Assembly: GCA_963816985.1 (NCBI GenBank)
Contig: CAWFMF010000004.1
Location: 3,720,001-3,784,000, forward strand
Source of the DNA: JAIVJM01 sp963816985
GTDB taxonomy: Bacteria; Acidobacteriota; Blastocatellia; Pyrinomonadales; Pyrinomonadaceae
Reading direction: 5' to 3'
DNA: 64,000 bases
The translations under genes were made by a program, and so were the position numbers. Of this stretch, positions 47,378 to 56,496 are shown piece after piece (position 1 is the stretch's first letter; every line of letters begins with the position of its first letter). Under the pieces are notes generated by a model. It worked only from the letters and a program-made list of their open reading frames with translations. It made no database searches and was not told the DNA's origin.

Positions 47378-48940
47378 ATGTCCGGCTCATTGTCTTCGTC
47401 CCGCCCTGAGACGAACGAAAACGATGCGGCGAATGCGTTCCAGTTGCCGCTCCCGGCGATGGTTCGTGCCCTGTGTAAGGCTGCGGCGACGGGTTCCGAC
47501 GCGCTCTACGACGTGATGCTCAAGGTGGCGCTCATGCTCGACGCCACCGCGCAGACCTACGGGATGGCGACTTTCGCGCAGAGGGCGGGCGAGCCGCCGC
47601 GCCTGAAGTGGGTCGAGGGGCTCGACCAGGACGAGATTGCGGAGGCGGAGAAGAAAGTCTCCGTGGCTCTGACCGAGACCGGCGACCCCGTGGAGATGAA
47701 GGCGGGCGAGCACACCATCTGTCTCGCGCTCGCGCTCGCCACGCCGCAGCACGAGGGCGCGGCGATTTACGGTCGTTGCGTGCGGCCACTCACGGGACGG
47801 CAGGCGCACGAGCTGAGAATCCTTTCAGACGTGGCGCGGCTTGCGCACTCTCACGCGCATTTGCGTGAGGAGCTGTACCAGCCCCTAAAGATGCCGAAGC
47901 AGGCGGCGGTCGCGGCGGCCTCTCTGCCCGGAATGATTTTCGTCAGCCGCGCGATGACGAACGTCGCGCACTCGGTCGAGCGCATCAAGGACTCCGACTC
48001 GACGGTGCTCATCACGGGCGAGTCGGGGACGGGCAAGGAACTCATCGCGCGTGCGATTCACCGTCTGAGCCGACGCGCGCAGGCTCCTTTCATCACCTTC
48101 AACTGCACCGCCGCGCCCGCCGACCTTATCGAGAGTCTCCTCTTCGGTCATCGCAAAGGGGCCTTCACCGGCGCGCACGCCGACCACGAAGGGTTAGTGC
48201 GCGCGGCGGAAGGCGGGACGCTCTTCCTCGACGAGATAGGAGATTTGCCGCTCGCGCTCCAGCCGAAGCTCCTGCGCTTTCTGCAAGAGGGCGAGGTGCA
48301 CACGCTCGGCGAGCGCGCGCCCCGGCGCGTGAACGTCCGCGTGCTGGCGGCGACGCACAAGGATTTGTTCGAGGCGGCGCACGAGGGCACGTTCCGCGAA
48401 GACCTCTACTACCGCGTCGCTGCGCTCACCGTTCACGTCCCACCTTTACGTGAGAGGCCGGAGGACATGGCCGCGCTCATCTCTCATTTCCTCTCGCACT
48501 ACGCGCGGCGCAACGACCGCGACGTGGCGGGCATCACGGCGGAAGCCATCAACGTGCTTCAAAACTACACTTGGCCGGGGAACGTGCGCGAGCTGGCGGC
48601 GGAGATGGAGCGGCTCGTGCTCTACACGGACGAGGGCTCTTACATCGGAGTCGAACAGATTAACTTGCGTATCCGCCCGGCGGCGGCGCAGACGGCTGAG
48701 GAGAAGAGTCCTTCGCCCGTGCCCGCGCACCTTGAGAACATGTTGGAGGATTACGAGCGGCGCGTCATCACCGAGACTTTGAAGCGCAACAACTACAACG
48801 TCGCGCGCGCCGCCACGGCGCTCGGTCTCGGCTCGCGGCAGACGCTCTACAAGAAGCTGAAGCGGCTCGCGATCAACGCCGGGGACTTCCTCCAAGACGA
48901 CCAGCAGCCCGGCCTCCAACTACGTTCCGACGGGGTTTGA
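47378..48940 (+). CDS. Sigma-54-dependent transcriptional activator (NtrC-type, Fis HTH)
   Basis: 520 residues from ATG 47378. An N-terminal sensor part (about 1-175) looks GAF-like and has no receiver Asp pattern. The AAA+ domain has Walker A GESGTGKE (214-221), the sigma-54 contact loop GAFTGA (261-266), GGTLFLDEIGDLPL and an arginine-finger region. The C-terminal Fis helix-turn-helix ends ALGLGSRQTLYKKLKRL. It is likely the regulator of the pilus locus downstream, where a sigma-54 promoter occurs at 49748. Shine-Dalgarno is weak. Confidence 0.92.
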   Translation: MSGSLSSSRPETNENDAANAFQLPLPAMVRALCKAAATGSDALYDVMLKVALMLDATAQTYGMATFAQRAGEPPRLKWVEGLDQDEIAEAEKKVSVALTETGDPVEMKAGEHTICLALALATPQHEGAAIYGRCVRPLTGRQAHELRILSDVARLAHSHAHLREELYQPLKMPKQAAVAAASLPGMIFVSRAMTNVAHSVERIKDSDSTVLITGESGTGKELIARAIHRLSRRAQAPFITFNCTAAPADLIESLLFGHRKGAFTGAHADHEGLVRAAEGGTLFLDEIGDLPLALQPKLLRFLQEGEVHTLGERAPRRVNVRVLAATHKDLFEAAHEGTFREDLYYRVAALTVHVPPLRERPEDMAALISHFLSHYARRNDRDVAGITAEAINVLQNYTWPGNVRELAAEMERLVLYTDEGSYIGVEQINLRIRPAAAQTAEEKSPSPVPAHLENMLEDYERRVITETLKRNNYNVARAATALGLGSRQTLYKKLKRLAINAGDFLQDDQQPGLQLRSDGV

Positions 48941-49017
48941 GGCCGAGGAGACTGAACCGCCCACCGTCGGAACCAGAGTTTTCCCACCCTGAACCTCTCA
49001 GACTGTTCGCCACCTCC

Positions 49018-49512
49018 ATGCTACTCACTTACGTCCTGTCCTTCGCCGTCGCCATGTTCATCCACGAGCTGGGTCACCTGCTGGCGGCGCGCGCGTGCGG
49101 CGTCCCTTCGCCGGAGCTGGGGCTCGGCTGGGGGCCGAAGATTTTCGAGCGTCAGATTCGGGGCGTGCAGTTCAAGCTCCACGCGCTGCCCATCGGCGCG
49201 TATGTCCGTCTCGACATGAGTGTGTTACAGAGCAAGCCGCTGACGCAGCAGGTTTTCATTCTGCTCGCGGGCATCTTCGTCAACCTCGCCGCCGCGTTCG
49301 CGACGAGCGGCACGTGGTTCAGTTTGATGAACTACGTGCTGGCGGCGACGAACCTGATGCCGCTCTACCAGCAGGACGGCTGGAAGTGCGGGATGGTCTT
49401 GCTGCGCGCCGTGCTCGCGCGCAAGAGCTCGCTCGTCGAGTGGACGTTTACTATCGCGGGCGGCGTCCTCAGTTGCGCCGTCTTCGCCTCGCTCGCCCTC
49501 CGCTACTTCTAA
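49018..49512 (+). CDS. Small M50 (site-2 protease-like) membrane metallopeptidase
   Basis: 164 residues from ATG 49018; a TTG at 48937 overlapping the previous stop is an alternative. About four TMs. MFIHELGHLLAAR (HExxH) and NLMPLYQQDGWK (the distal Asp motif) mark the zinc site within the membrane. S2P-like enzymes cut membrane proteins. Position between the activator and the pilus genes suggests a role in signal or pilin processing, by inference only. Confidence 0.8.
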   Translation: MLLTYVLSFAVAMFIHELGHLLAARACGVPSPELGLGWGPKIFERQIRGVQFKLHALPIGAYVRLDMSVLQSKPLTQQVFILLAGIFVNLAAAFATSGTWFSLMNYVLAATNLMPLYQQDGWKCGMVLLRAVLARKSSLVEWTFTIAGGVLSCAVFASLALRYF

Positions 49513-49747
49513 AATTCCCGGCCCTCCCGAAGTCCCCGACTGTCACCCTCCGTTGAATACTCGCCGAGAGCGTTGACAACCGCTGGCGACAACTCCCTAA
49601 AACGCTGAAGTCAATTGAGTTCCTTCGAGCCGAGCGTGATTCGTTCGGGCTCGCCGGGGTGCGTCTTGTCGCCGTGGGTTGACAGGGCGGCTCGGCCCGA
49701 AAGAGGGGCGGAGGCGTGTTTGTTGAGTTTTCGTTGAGGGGCGCGTG

Positions 49748-49762
49748 TGGCACGCGCCTTGA
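49748..49762 (+). promoter_or_regulatory. Sigma-54 promoter in front of the Tad pilus locus
   Basis: TGGCACG-N4-TTGA (49748-49762) matches the -24/-12 consensus TGGCACG-N4-TTGC except for the last base. The start site would be near 49775, some 65 bp before the first gene. Region 49513-49747 also has TTGACA (49575-49580) with TAAAAC at a 19-bp spacing, a weaker sigma-70 option. Confidence 0.65.
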
Positions 49763-49839
49763 GATAGGGAGTCACGTCCGCAGCCGCAATTGAATCGAGT
49801 GGCACCGCTTCAGTTGTCGGCATGAACGAAAGGAATAAC

Positions 49840-50121
49840 ATGAAAGCAGTCTTCGCCAAGTCGCTCGTCGTGCTCGCAGGTGTCGTGCTGGTCGTGCCGT
49901 TCGTCACGGTCGCGCTGCTCGTCGCGGCGCGCGCCGTTGACGGGGCGGAGAACACGGAGCACCGCCTGCTGCTGGCCGCTCTGGCCATCGGCGGGGCGCT
50001 CTACAGCGGGGCCAAAAGTCTCGCCCGCAAGGGGACTGACGCGCGGGGCGAATGCGCCCTCCGGCTGAAGTCACAAGCGGGTGATTCGCTCGGCCACGCT
50101 TTCATGAAATCCCACGGTTAA
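49840..50121 (+). CDS. Small membrane protein preceding the pilin
   Basis: 93 residues from ATG 49840 (AAAGGA 5 bases upstream; ATG 49822 is in frame). Two hydrophobic segments (about 4-30 and 41-58) and a polar basic tail. No known family is recognised. First gene after the sigma-54 promoter. Confidence 0.6.
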   Translation: MKAVFAKSLVVLAGVVLVVPFVTVALLVAARAVDGAENTEHRLLLAALAIGGALYSGAKSLARKGTDARGECALRLKSQAGDSLGHAFMKSHG

Positions 50122-50224
50122 CGAACCCCTGTCGTCCGGCTGTCGCGCTCGAAAGTTTCTCGCGCGTCGCGCACGGGCTGCGACCCTCAACCCACAACTC
50201 GTCTCGATAAGGAGCAAAAGAAAA

Positions 50225-50398
50225 ATGTTGAAGAAATTCTTCCAGGATGAAACCGGTCTCGAACTGTCCGAGTACGCAGTCGCCGCGGCGCTCGTCGCGC
50301 TCGCCGTGATCACGGCCTTCACCGACCTCGGCACGGCCATCGGCAACAAGATCGGCTCGCTCGTCGAAAGCATTGACGCGACCGTCCCCGCCCCGTAA
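50225..50398 (+). CDS. flp: Flp-family type IVb pilin
   Basis: 57 residues. MLKKFFQDETG is a short basic leader; the processing site is G11/L12 and the motif GLELSEYAV carries the Flp Glu-Tyr pair. One hydrophobic helix (about 18-45) follows. AAGGAG lies about 10 bases upstream. The major subunit of the Tad pilus, cleaved by the prepilin peptidase encoded next. It is a single copy here; many loci have several. Confidence 0.93.
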   Translation: MLKKFFQDETGLELSEYAVAAALVALAVITAFTDLGTAIGNKIGSLVESIDATVPAP

Positions 50399-50544
50399 TT
50401 CATCTGCGGAACTTCGCATCGGCGCGGCCCCGACCTTCAAAGGCCGGGGCCGCGCCGACGCGGAACAACTCCCGACGATTCAACCCTCTCACAAACGCGC
50501 GTTAACCCTCGGCACACTTCTCGGACGGTCGGAGCAAGCAGAGC

Positions 50545-51072
50545 ATGTCCCCCAACTTCGCCAACGCTACCGCGGCGCTGCTCGTCCCGCTGGCGGTCAT
50601 CATCACCTACTACGACGTGCGCTACCGCCGCATCCCGAACCTCTTCGTCCTCGCGACGCTGTTAAGCGGAATCATCCTCAACGTCACATTCAACGGTTGG
50701 GGCGGTGTGCTTTCGAGCCTGCAAGGGTGCGGGCTCGCCTTCGGTCTGATGTTCGTGCTGCACATGCTGGGCGCGATGGGCGCGGGCGACGTGAAGCTCT
50801 TTGCGGCCATCGGCTCGGTGCTCGGCGCGAAGCTCGTCGTCCCGACTTTCCTCGTCGTCGCGTTGACGGGGGGCCTGCTCGCCGTCGTCGCGATGGTGCG
50901 CGCCGGGTCGGTGCGTTCGACTCTGTACGGGGTGCTGCAAATCTTCGTCGGGCTGATGCCCGGCTGGAAGATGCCGCGCTTCGCCGTCCCGGCTGACCGC
51001 CGCCACACGATCCCTTACGGCGTCGCCATCACGCTCGGCAGCCTGATTTCACTCGTCGTCTTTCGCGCCTGA
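50545..51072 (+). CDS. cpaA: Prepilin peptidase (TadV/CpaA, A24)
   Basis: 175 residues, about five TMs. Both catalytic aspartates are visible: TYYDVRYRRIPN and GAMGAGDVKLFAAIG. It removes the leader of Flp and of the TadE-like pseudopilins at the inner membrane. Confidence 0.93.
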   Translation: MSPNFANATAALLVPLAVIITYYDVRYRRIPNLFVLATLLSGIILNVTFNGWGGVLSSLQGCGLAFGLMFVLHMLGAMGAGDVKLFAAIGSVLGAKLVVPTFLVVALTGGLLAVVAMVRAGSVRSTLYGVLQIFVGLMPGWKMPRFAVPADRRHTIPYGVAITLGSLISLVVFRA

Positions 51073-51137
51073 CGGAACCGGCCCCCTGGAGCCCGGCGGG
51101 GCGGTAGTTTCAAACCCTCGATCTGGAGAACAAAGTT

Positions 51138-52070
51138 ATGCGGAACAAACGCCTTCTCGTCGTGCTCGTCGGCGCGGTGCTCTTCGGGCTCGTCGCCGCC
51201 GTCTCTGTGAGCCGCTACCTCTCGAACGCGCACGCGACGACGCGGAACAGCGCGAGCGTCGTCATCGCCAAAGTTGACATCCCGCTCGGCACGAAGGTCG
51301 TGCCGGAGCAGTTGATGTTGGCGCAATTCCCTTCGGGCGCGACGCCCAACGGCGTATTCGACAACATGGAGCAGGCGGTCGGTCGCGTGACGGTCGTCAA
51401 CGTCGCGGCGCGCGAGCCCGTGACCGACTTCAAGCTCGCGCCCGAAGGCTCTTCGGGCGGGCTCTCGGCGGTCATCCCCGAAGGCTACCGCGCGATGACC
51501 GTGAAGGTGGACGACGTGATGGGCGTTTCGGGCTTCCTTCAGCCGGGCGCGATGGTGGACGTGCTGACGGTCATCGTCCCGCCCGACAGCGGCAGCGAGC
51601 GCCGCGACCCCATCTCGAAGATCGTCTTGCAGAACGTCAAGGTGCTCGCCAACGGGCAGAACATTGACAAGCCGAAGAACGAGCGCGAGGCCGAGTCGGT
51701 GCGCGCCGTGACCTTGCAGGTGACGCCGGAGCAGGCCGAGAAGCTGGCGCTCGCCGCCGTCGAAGGCAAGCTCCGGCTCGTGATGCGCAACTCCGTGGAT
51801 CAGGGCGACGAGCAGACGCCGGGCGCGAACAAGAGGTCGCTGCTGACGGGCGAGCACGCCGCGCCCGCGCCCGAACCCGGCACGCTCAAGAGCGAGCAGA
51901 AGCCCTTAGCTCCCGCGCCCGCGCCGGTCATGCACCGCCGCCCGCGCGCCGAAGCGAAGCCGCGCGCCGAAGCGCCCGCGCCGGTGCAGGCGAGCGCGCC
52001 CGCGCCGCCGCCGCGCCCCTCGGTCGAGATGATTAACGGCGCGAAGAAGAGCACCGTCGAATTCCCGTAA
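51138..52070 (+). CDS. cpaB: Flp pilus assembly protein CpaB/RcpC
   Basis: 310 residues. N-terminal TM (6-26), SAF domain (VVIAKVDIPLGTKVVPEQL), and the CpaB core with VSGFLQPGAMVDVLTVI and VTPEQAEKLALAAVEGKL. The C-terminal 80 residues are Ala/Pro/Arg-rich. Thought to work in the periplasm with the secretin. Confidence 0.93.
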   Translation: MRNKRLLVVLVGAVLFGLVAAVSVSRYLSNAHATTRNSASVVIAKVDIPLGTKVVPEQLMLAQFPSGATPNGVFDNMEQAVGRVTVVNVAAREPVTDFKLAPEGSSGGLSAVIPEGYRAMTVKVDDVMGVSGFLQPGAMVDVLTVIVPPDSGSERRDPISKIVLQNVKVLANGQNIDKPKNEREAESVRAVTLQVTPEQAEKLALAAVEGKLRLVMRNSVDQGDEQTPGANKRSLLTGEHAAPAPEPGTLKSEQKPLAPAPAPVMHRRPRAEAKPRAEAPAPVQASAPAPPPRPSVEMINGAKKSTVEFP

Positions 52071-52175
52071 CCCTTAACGCCGGACTACGGACGCCGGGCG
52101 ATGAGCCGCAAGACGAAAACCTCCTCATCCCGCGTTCAGCGTTCATCGTTTCAGCCGAAGGAGCTAAAGAAAGCC

Positions 52176-53735
52176 ATGCAGAAAAGTTCTCTCGTCAAAC
52201 GTCTCGTCGGACTCGCCGCCTCGGCGCTGATGCTTGCCGCCTCGGCGCAGGCGCAGCAGCCGCAGAACTCGGTGAGCGCCTCGTTCGCCAACGCCGCCGA
52301 GCCCGTCCAGATCAACGTCCTCGTCGGGCAGTCGCGCGTCATCAACTTCGACCGCGCCATCGGTCGCTTCTCGGTCTCCGACCCGGCGGTGGCCGAGGCC
52401 GTGCTCGTCGCGCCCGATCAGGTGCTCGTCAACGGCAAGGGATTCGGGCAGGTCAACTTCATCGCGTGGGAGCAGAAGGGCGGGCAGTTCGTCGTCTTCG
52501 ATGTCTTCGTGCGCGCCAACCTCTCTCTCATTGACTCGCAGATTCGTGAGTTGTTCCAGAAGGACGACATCCGCTTGAGTCAGGCGAACGGCTCGGTCGT
52601 GATTTCGGGCAAGGTCGCACACCCGAAGACGGTCGCGCAGGTCGAGGCGGTGGTGCAGGCCGCCGGTTTCAAGACCGTCAACATGCTCCAGTCGCCGGTG
52701 ATGGAGAAGGCGCAGGTGCAGTTGCAGGTGCGCGTCGCCGAGGTGAGCCGCAGCCGTCTGCGCGAGCTGGGCGCGACCTACGCCTATCAGGGGAGTCAGG
52801 GCGCGGGCGGGAGCATCGGCACGGGCGGCGGCCCCTACACGGTCGGGAGCGTCGCCGGCGGCAACATCTTCGGCTCGGTCGTCGGCAGCGCCCTGAACCT
52901 CTTCGTGATGGGCGGCAACTCATACAACTTCATCCACGCGCTCAAGACGCAGGGCGCTCTGCGCAGCCTCGCGGAGCCGAACCTGATTGCGATGGACGGC
53001 CAGCAGGCGAGCTTCCTCGCGGGCGGAGAGTTTCCCGTCCCGATGGTGCAGGCGGGCGGCGAGAAGGCTTCGGTGACGGTCGCCTTCAAAGAGTACGGCG
53101 TGCGCCTCAACTTCAAGCCGACCATCATTGACGAAGACCACATCCGGCTCGAACTCGAACCCGAAGTCTCGACCATTGACTTCGCCAACGGCGTCAAGTT
53201 CGACGGCTTTCTCATCCCGGCCTTGAAGACGCGCCGCGCCAAGACGGGCGTCGAATTGCGCGACGGCCAGAGCTTCGCGCTCGCGGGCCTTCTGGACAAT
53301 CAGGAGTCGCGCTCTTTGCAGAAGATTCCGGTGCTCGGCGACATCCCCGTGCTCGGCGCGCTCTTCACTTCGAAGTCTTTCCAGAAGAGCGAGACGGAGT
53401 TGATGTTCATCGTCACGGCGGTCTTGGTGAAGCCCGTCAACCGCGACGACCTGCCGCAGATGCGCGGCGTGGACGGCCTCAAGAACGGCTCGCCGCTCGG
53501 CGTCGAACCGAAGGGCGAGGGCATCGAAGGCGACCACGGCTTCTCGACCGGCTCCGGCACGACGACCGGCGCGACGAAGGAAGCCGCGCCCGCTATTCCC
53601 GCCACTCCCGCGCCCGTGAAGGACGCGAAAGACGCGGCGGCCTCGAACGAGAAGAAGGAATCGGCGAAGCAGCCCGCGCTGATGCCGAGGCTCAACTTCA
53701 ACGCGACGGTGGCGGCGGTCAGCCCCGCGCCGTAA
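52176..53735 (+). CDS. cpaC: Tad pilus secretin CpaC/RcpA
   Basis: 519 residues from ATG 52176, where a signal peptide begins (MQKSSLVKRLVGLAASALML); ATG 52101 is an in-frame alternative with a poor ribosome site. N-domain (VLVGQSRVINFDRAIGRFSV), a BON-like part (IRLSQANGSVVISGKV), then the secretin core (VQLQVRVAEVSRSRLRELG, FLAGGEFPVP, KIPVLGDIPVLGALFTS). It forms the outer-membrane pore. C-terminal tail is Ala/Lys/Glu-rich. Confidence 0.94.
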   Translation: MQKSSLVKRLVGLAASALMLAASAQAQQPQNSVSASFANAAEPVQINVLVGQSRVINFDRAIGRFSVSDPAVAEAVLVAPDQVLVNGKGFGQVNFIAWEQKGGQFVVFDVFVRANLSLIDSQIRELFQKDDIRLSQANGSVVISGKVAHPKTVAQVEAVVQAAGFKTVNMLQSPVMEKAQVQLQVRVAEVSRSRLRELGATYAYQGSQGAGGSIGTGGGPYTVGSVAGGNIFGSVVGSALNLFVMGGNSYNFIHALKTQGALRSLAEPNLIAMDGQQASFLAGGEFPVPMVQAGGEKASVTVAFKEYGVRLNFKPTIIDEDHIRLELEPEVSTIDFANGVKFDGFLIPALKTRRAKTGVELRDGQSFALAGLLDNQESRSLQKIPVLGDIPVLGALFTSKSFQKSETELMFIVTAVLVKPVNRDDLPQMRGVDGLKNGSPLGVEPKGEGIEGDHGFSTGSGTTTGATKEAAPAIPATPAPVKDAKDAAASNEKKESAKQPALMPRLNFNATVAAVSPAP

Positions 53736-53837
53736 ACGACAAGGCAACCGCCGGGGGCGCACGAGTTGGGTGCTCGCGTCCCCGGCGGGTTTGGTTCGAG
53801 ACAGATGGTTGAGAAGGAGAGAGGGAGGAGGGAAGTG

Positions 53838-54977
53838 ATGTTGCAAACGGAGAAGCCCAAGCAGAGAAACTCGGAACGCGGCTCGATCCTTGCCGTCAGC
53901 GCCTTCGGGATGCTGACCTTCCTCCTCGCCGTCGGCCTCTGCGTTGACATCAGCCACTTCTACGTCGTCAAGGCCGAGTTGCAGAACGCGGCGGACGCGG
54001 CGGCTTTGGCCGGGGCTTCGGCGCTCAACTCCGCGCCCACCGGCATTGACGAGGCGACGACGCGGGCCATACAGGAGATGAACGGCTACGAGTTCAACAA
54101 AGAGAGCGTGACCATCAACGCCTCAGACGTGACCTTCGCCGTTGACTTCGGCGGCCCATACTTGGACGCCGCGACGGCGAAGACGAAGGCCGACGACATC
54201 CGCTTCGTCAACGTCACCATCCCCCCGAAGTCGGTCGGCGTCTTCTTCGCCACGCCGGTTCTCAACGCGAACACCGTCAACCTCTCGCAGGAGGCCATCG
54301 CCGGGATGAGCGTCTCGCCCAACGTCTTCTGCGAGTGGATTCCGCTCTCGGTCATTGACGACGAGACGAACCCGATGCTGCCCGGCAGCACTTACATCAT
54401 CCGCGGCGGCCCGCACGGCAGCGTCTCACCGGGCAACCGGCAAATCTTAGCCATCGAGGGCAGAGGCGGCAGCGACGTGCGCGAGAGCCTCGCGCGCGGC
54501 ATCAACGAGTGCGCCGAGCCCGGCTCGGTCTACGAGAAGGACACCAAGACGGGCGTCAGCGCGGGGCCTGTGAGGCAGGGGCTCAACACGCGCTTCGACG
54601 ACTACGCCGCCGGGATGGACTACGCGGACTTCCCGCCCGACCTCAACGTCAAAGAGAACATCACCTACAAGCAGTACACCGAGGCGACGCCGGGCTCGGC
54701 CAACTGGCAGTCGCCGCGCACGGGCCACGGCGGCGCGGCGAACCGCCGCATCGTCATCATCCCGCTCATCAAGCTGAGCGAGTTCGACAACGGGCGCGAC
54801 ACCGTGAAGTTCTACAAGTTCGCCGCCTTCTTCCTGCAAAAGAAGGTTGACGGCGGCAGCGGCGGCGACATCACCGCCGAGTACATCGGCGAGCGCGTCA
54901 TCTTCGGCAAGGGCGGCTACAAGCCCGGCGGCGGCCCCGTCAACCCGCAGCTCGCGCAGCCCGTGCTCTACAAGTGA
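53838..54977 (+). CDS. TadG-like protein (Tad domain)
   Basis: 379 residues from ATG 53838 (GGAGG upstream). N-terminal GSILAVSAFGMLTFLLAVGLCVDISHFYV is the Tad/TadG helix, then AELQNAADAAALAGASAL. The rest is a large outside domain (about 330 residues) without known motifs except beta-rich stretches. TadG proteins are minor components of the apparatus. Confidence 0.87.
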   Translation: MLQTEKPKQRNSERGSILAVSAFGMLTFLLAVGLCVDISHFYVVKAELQNAADAAALAGASALNSAPTGIDEATTRAIQEMNGYEFNKESVTINASDVTFAVDFGGPYLDAATAKTKADDIRFVNVTIPPKSVGVFFATPVLNANTVNLSQEAIAGMSVSPNVFCEWIPLSVIDDETNPMLPGSTYIIRGGPHGSVSPGNRQILAIEGRGGSDVRESLARGINECAEPGSVYEKDTKTGVSAGPVRQGLNTRFDDYAAGMDYADFPPDLNVKENITYKQYTEATPGSANWQSPRTGHGGAANRRIVIIPLIKLSEFDNGRDTVKFYKFAAFFLQKKVDGGSGGDITAEYIGERVIFGKGGYKPGGGPVNPQLAQPVLYK

Positions 54978-54991
54978 GACGTGAGGCGAAC

Positions 54992-55486
54992 ATGAGAGAC
55001 CCGTCGAGAATGTTGAAGAGCTTGCCCTCCGGCCTCCGCCGCTTCGCGCGGGGCGAGCGCGGGACGCAGCTCGTCGAGCTCGCCATCGTGCTCCCCGTGA
55101 TGCTCGCGCTCTTCGGCGCGACCGCCGAGTTCGGTCGCTTCTTCTACACCTACCAGACGATGTCGAAGGCGACCCGCTCCGCCGCCCGCTACCTGACGGT
55201 CGAGCCCTTGGGCGGGAGTGACGAGCAGGCGGCGAACCTCGTCGTCTACGGCAACACCGCCGGGACGGGCGACCCGCTGGTCGAGGGTCTGACGACCGAC
55301 AACGTTGACATCACGCGCGGGGGCGGCAGCGGCTCGATGCCGCAGCTCATCACGGTGCGCGTCGAGGGCTTCACCTACCAGCCGCTCTTCGACCTCGGCG
55401 CGCTCGTCGGCAACCCCGGCCTCTCGCTCAACGTCGAGGTCAGTCCGAGCACGACGATGCGTTCCTTCTCCACGATTCCGAGCTAA
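54992..55486 (+). CDS. tadE: TadE-family pseudopilin
   Basis: 164 residues from ATG 54992 (GAGG 6 bases upstream). GERGTQLVELAIVLPVMLALF is the TadE motif with Glu at the start of the helix. Minor pilin of the Tad system. It begins 14 bp after the TadG-like stop. Confidence 0.9.
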   Translation: MRDPSRMLKSLPSGLRRFARGERGTQLVELAIVLPVMLALFGATAEFGRFFYTYQTMSKATRSAARYLTVEPLGGSDEQAANLVVYGNTAGTGDPLVEGLTTDNVDITRGGGSGSMPQLITVRVEGFTYQPLFDLGALVGNPGLSLNVEVSPSTTMRSFSTIPS

Positions 55487-55647
55487 GGCAGTTAAGGAAC
55501 GTGAGTTCGACGTAAGAAATTGGCTAAGTCGTTGAAAACAAACAGCTCGTTCTGAAACAGCTAACTTCAATGTGCTCAATCCTGCTACTGACGGGCACTT
55601 TGGCCTGTTCCCGACGATTGAGCGCAGATTTCAATCAGTCTCAGAAG

Positions 55648-55684
55648 TTAAGTTGTTGATTCTTTCAAGAATACGTCAACTTAA
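55648..55684 (+). promoter_or_regulatory. Hairpin overlapping a ribosome binding site
   Basis: TTAAGTTG (55648-55655) pairs with CAACTTAA (55677-55684), whose last bases enter the AAGGAG of the next gene. The 55487-55647 gap is low in GC and has no gene. Confidence 0.45.
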
Positions 55685-55696
55685 GGAGAGTCCCAA

Positions 55697-56419
55697 GTGT
55701 TGAGGCGCGGCAGAAACTTCCACCGAGACCAACGAGGCGCGGCGCTCGTCGAGTTCACCATCGGCGCGCTGGTCTTCCTGACGGCGACCTTCAGCGTCCT
55801 CGAATTCTCGCGCTTCCTCTGGACGCACAACGCGCTCTCGGACGCCGCGCGCCGCGCCGCGCGCTACGCCGTCAATCAGCCTTCGGCGGACATCGCCGAG
55901 GTCAAGAACGTCGCCCTCTACGGCAACCCCGAAGGGACGGGCGAGACGCTCGTCAACGGCCTCGACGCGGCGGAGGTTGATGTCGCCTACACCAACTCAA
56001 GCATCACGGGCGTCTTCGGCTACCCGGACGGCTCGGTGACGGTCTCCATCACCGGCTACGAGTTTTCCTTCGTCGTGCCGCTCTTGGCGACCACGATCCC
56101 GATGCCCGACTACCGCACGACCTTGACCGCCGAGAGCGCCGGGATGATTCCGCCGAACATCACCCCCGGCCCCTCTACGACGCCCACGCCCGTGCCGACC
56201 CCGACGCCCGGCCCGTCCGCGACGCCGACGCCCGCGCCGACACCGACACCGGCCCCGACAGCGACGCCGACACCTGCGCCGACGCCGACGCCTGCGCCCA
56301 CGGCCACCCCGACGCCTTCGCCGACGCCGCGCTCGTGTAACCGGGGCGAGAAGCCCGCGTCCGACAACTGCGTGTGCAGACTGCCGATGAAGGTCAACGG
56401 CAGCGGCAAGTGCATGTGA
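55697..56419 (+). CDS. TadE-like pseudopilin with Pro/Thr stalk and Cys-rich tip
   Basis: 240 residues, GTG start with AAGGAGAG. DQRGAALVEFTIGALVFLTATF is the TadE/F helix. The pilin-like domain (to about 155) is followed by a 60-residue stalk of TPTPAPTP repeats and a short end with CNRGEK, NCVCR and GKCM (four Cys). The DNA of the stalk is a GC-rich hexamer-like minisatellite. The stalk may hold the Cys-rich end away from the cell. The tail is unlike usual TadE/TadF. Confidence 0.85.
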   Translation: MLRRGRNFHRDQRGAALVEFTIGALVFLTATFSVLEFSRFLWTHNALSDAARRAARYAVNQPSADIAEVKNVALYGNPEGTGETLVNGLDAAEVDVAYTNSSITGVFGYPDGSVTVSITGYEFSFVVPLLATTIPMPDYRTTLTAESAGMIPPNITPGPSTTPTPVPTPTPGPSATPTPAPTPTPAPTATPTPAPTPTPAPTATPTPSPTPRSCNRGEKPASDNCVCRLPMKVNGSGKCM

Positions 56420-56496
56420 CGCGTGAGGGAGTGAAGCGGCTCTCTCGTCAACGACAAACCCGGCGCACAGACTGAACAGTGATTAAGAAAACTACG

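Noticed and set aside
49801..49820. Second TGGCAC as a sigma-54 site
   Set aside because: The -12 part is missing at the needed distance.
56160..56335. CRISPR-like repeat
   Set aside because: In-frame Pro/Thr coding repeat without spacers.
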